The translations under genes and the position numbers were made by a program. This document shows positions 62,230-64,000 of a DNA stretch of 64,000 nt, in pieces. The notes beneath the pieces were generated by a model. That model was not told the origin of the DNA, made no database searches, and saw only the letters and a program-made list of their open reading frames with translations. This DNA is from Streptomyces composti. Its GTDB lineage: Bacteria; Actinomycetota; Actinomycetes; Streptomycetales; Streptomycetaceae. The stretch covers positions 1-64,000 of the forward strand of contig NZ_JAATEM010000003.1 of the NCBI RefSeq assembly GCF_012034205.1, in the 5' to 3' direction. Numbering within the stretch: position 1 is the first letter of the stretch; the number at the start of each line of letters is the position of its first letter.

Positions 62230-62878
62230 ATGGGTGCGTCGGAGGATGCGTACAGCGCTGAGCCGTTCGTTCCGGAGGAGCTGAGCCTCGAGGCGCTGCG
62301 GAAGGCCGCGGCGGGGTGTCGTGGGTGTCCGTTGCACCGGGATGCCACGCAGACCGTCTTCGGGGCCGGGGCCGCGGATGCCCGGGTGATGCTGCTGGGC
62401 GAGCAGCCCGGTGAGCAGGAGGACCGGCTGGGCCGGCCCTTCGTCGGGCCCGCGGGGAAGCTGCTGGACCGGGCGCTGGAGGAGGCCGGGCTATCCGGCG
62501 GACGCGTATGTCACCCATGCGGTCAGGCACTTCACGTTCACCCGCGCCGAGTTGCGCAGGCGGCGTACCCACCGGGCGCCGACGCTGCGGGAGATGGCGG
62601 CCCGCGGGCCGTGGCCGGCGGCCGGGCCGGCCGTCGTGCGGCCCGAGCCGGTCGTGATTCTCGGCGCCACCGCGGGCAGGGCGCTGTTCGGTTCCTCGTT
62701 CCGGGTCGGTGAGGCGCGCGGGGCGCTGCTGGAGCGGGAGATCCACGGGCGGCCGGAGAAGCTGGTGGCCACCGTGCACCCCTCGTCGGTGCTGCGGGCA
62801 CGGGACGAGGAGGAGCGGGCATCGGCGTACCGGGGGCTGGTGGCGGATCCGACAGTGGCTGCGGAGGCGCTGAGGTAA
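62230..62878 (+). pseudogene. udgX: UdgX-type uracil-DNA glycosylase, frameshifted
   Basis: Family-4-like uracil-DNA glycosylase split over two frames. The first part (from ATG 62230) has LLGEQPGEQEDRLGRPFVGP and reaches LDRALEEAG. The second part, in the +1 frame, begins YPADAYVTHAVRHFTFT and has RRRTHRAP, the counterpart of the KRRIH loop whose His traps uracil covalently in UdgX, then VATVHPSSVLR and ends at 62878. The shift falls at about 62491-62494 and equals one base gained or two lost. Either a pseudogene or a sequencing error. It could alternatively start at GTG 62161. Confidence 0.88.
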
Positions 62879-62894
62879 GGGGTAGGGTCGCTCT

Positions 62895-63419
62895 ATGCCT
62901 CTTACTTTTGTGGTTGATCCCCCGGTGACGCGCGAGCTGCGGGACGGGCTGCTCGAGCTGTGGGTCGATGTCACCAACGCGGGTGGGGCGGTGGGGTTCC
63001 TGCCGCCGGTGGACCGGGAGCAGGTCCGGCCCGCACTGGTGCGGCAGTTCGCCGCCATGGCGGAGGAGCGGTCGCGGCTGCTCGTCGGGTACGACGAGGA
63101 GGGGCGCGTGGCGGCCACGGCGTTCCTCACGCGGAACACGCACCGGCTGATGACGCACTGGATCTGGCTCTACACGGTGATGGTCCACCCCGGACATCAG
63201 GGCAAGGGGTACGGGCGGGAGCTGATGGCGGCGGCGGAGCGGGCCGCGCGGGACATGGAGGGCATCGAGGCGATCCGGCTGACCTGCCGCGGCGGGCTGG
63301 GGCTGGAGCGGTTCTATGCGGGGTGCGGGTACAAGGAGGTCGGGCGGGTTCCGGGGGCGATCCGGGTGGCGCCGGGGGACGACCGGGACGACGTGATCAT
63401 GGTGCTGCAGCTGGGGTGA
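62895..63419 (+). CDS. GNAT family N-acetyltransferase
   Basis: A 174-residue acyl-CoA transferase. The CoA-binding loop is VMVHPGHQGKGYGRELMAAA (motif A, R/QxxGxG/A). It is preceded by the strand HWIWLYTV and followed by LERFYAGCGYKEVGRVPGAI. It starts 16 bp after the frameshifted udgX and may share its transcript. The substrate is unknown. Confidence 0.9.
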   Translation: MPLTFVVDPPVTRELRDGLLELWVDVTNAGGAVGFLPPVDREQVRPALVRQFAAMAEERSRLLVGYDEEGRVAATAFLTRNTHRLMTHWIWLYTVMVHPGHQGKGYGRELMAAAERAARDMEGIEAIRLTCRGGLGLERFYAGCGYKEVGRVPGAIRVAPGDDRDDVIMVLQLG

Positions 63420-63543
63420 GGCCGGTTCCGGTGGCTGAAATGGGCTGAGCGGGGCCCGCTTCGTACCCCGGTGAAAGATCGGCGTTCCGGCATGCTTCAC
63501 TGGACGGTGCCTCTTTGTGCCAGAAACGGAAGAGTGGATTGAG

Positions 63544-63909
63544 ATGCTCCGCTACACGCTGATGCGCCTCGGGATCTTCGTGGGCTGCCTCGTGGTCGTC
63601 TGGGGTCTCGTCTACTCCGGCATCGCACCGCGTGGCCTGGGCCGGTCCAACGGCCTGTGGATCGTGCTGCTCGCGCTGGTGATCTCCGCGCCGATCAGCT
63701 TTGTCGCGCTGCGCAAGGAGCGGGACCGTGCCTCGGAGCAGATCGTGCGGCGGGTGGACCGGGTGAAGGCGAACCTGGAGGCCAGCCGCAAGGCGGAGGA
63801 CGGTGCGGACGAGGCGGCGCGGGCGCGGGGTGCGCAGCAGGAGGCGGAGCCCGGTGAGGGCTCGGCTCAGCAGCCGGCGCAGGGGCAGGTGCAGGGGCAG
63901 GCTTCGTAA
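63544..63909 (+). CDS. DUF4229 membrane protein
   Basis: A 121-residue protein with two membrane helices (RLGIFVGCLVVVWGLVYSG and GLWIVLLALVISAPISFVAL), a basic coiled segment (RKERDRASEQIVRRVDRVKA) and a Glu/Gln/Ala tail, matching DUF4229. ATG 63544 is used; GTG 63517 is in frame but lacks a ribosome site. In many actinomycetes this gene lies near menaquinone genes. Function unknown. Confidence 0.85.
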   Translation: MLRYTLMRLGIFVGCLVVVWGLVYSGIAPRGLGRSNGLWIVLLALVISAPISFVALRKERDRASEQIVRRVDRVKANLEASRKAEDGADEAARARGAQQEAEPGEGSAQQPAQGQVQGQAS

Positions 63910-63938
63910 GGTCTGTCACACCAGACAGGGCGTGATCG

Positions 63939-63975
63939 GCGCCCCGGTTTCCGAAAACCCCGGAAACCGGGGCGC
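63939..63975 (+). terminator. rho-independent terminator after the DUF4229 gene
   Basis: A perfect 14-bp stem (63939-63952 with 63962-63975), a 9-nt loop and a TTTG end. A small GTCTG/CAGAC hairpin precedes it at 63911-63926. Confidence 0.85.
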
Positions 63976-64000
63976 TTTGTGATGTGTGGGTGCTTTTCGT

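Overview
The window is about 72% G+C, has strongly G/C-ending codons, many GTG and some TTG starts, and carries developmental genes (bldN, rsbN, a bldC-like gene). It is chromosomal DNA of a Streptomyces species. I saw no rRNA, tRNA, CRISPR array, insertion sequence or integrase, and noticed no in-frame TTA (bldA) codon.

Layout. 0-4.9 kb: housekeeping singles (HAD phosphatase, membrane protein, MFS transporter, AcuC-type deacetylase, putative phosphatase). 5-11.4 kb: developmental block of bldC-like regulator, ribosomal protein bS22, epimerase, acyltransferase, anti-sigma RsbN, sigma BldN and a coiled-coil protein. 11.5-19.4 kb: haem block, with Rex and hemA-hemC-hemD as one overlapping minus-strand operon behind a clear Rex operator, then a glutaredoxin-like protein, a HAD-IB phosphatase and hemB. 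19.6-24.7 kb: aminotransferase, argS and a class I lysS. 24.8-33 kb: DUF2637 membrane protein, two DUF3558-type lipoproteins, rtcB, a 46-residue membrane mini-protein coupled to an SDR, ynfA, and MarR and HxlR regulators with a quinone oxidoreductase. 33-43 kb: signalling, with an OmpR-type two-component pair, an unusual ECF sigma/CAP-domain fusion, a CPA2 antiporter, and an ABC exporter with a NarL-type two-component pair. 44.3-52.3 kb: hemL, histidine phosphatase, Tat lipoprotein deacetylase-like protein, and system II cytochrome c maturation (TlpA, CcdA, ResB, CcsB). 52.3-56.5 kb: accessory signalling genes (deaminase, XRE/DUF397 pair, Ser/Thr kinase with a ricin-like lectin). 56.5-62.2 kb: futalosine menaquinone genes (MqnL, MqnP, MqnM, MqnE) with an Lrp regulator and an antisense rhomboid. 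62.2-64 kb: frameshifted udgX, a GNAT and a DUF4229 protein.

How they fit together. Much of the window serves respiration: haem synthesis under the NADH/NAD sensor Rex, covalent haem attachment to cytochrome c, and menaquinone. From remembered S. coelicolor gene numbers, the left half (bldN-argS-lysS) and right half (hemL-ccs-mqn) lie far apart there, about equally far from oriC. The junction between them looks like an origin-symmetric inversion.

Main items to follow up: the single-chain ECF sigma-zinc finger-membrane-CAP protein at 35.8 kb, a long imperfect hairpin cluster upstream of hemL, the udgX frameshift, two apparent stop-codon losses at 53-54 kb, and several short tandem repeats.
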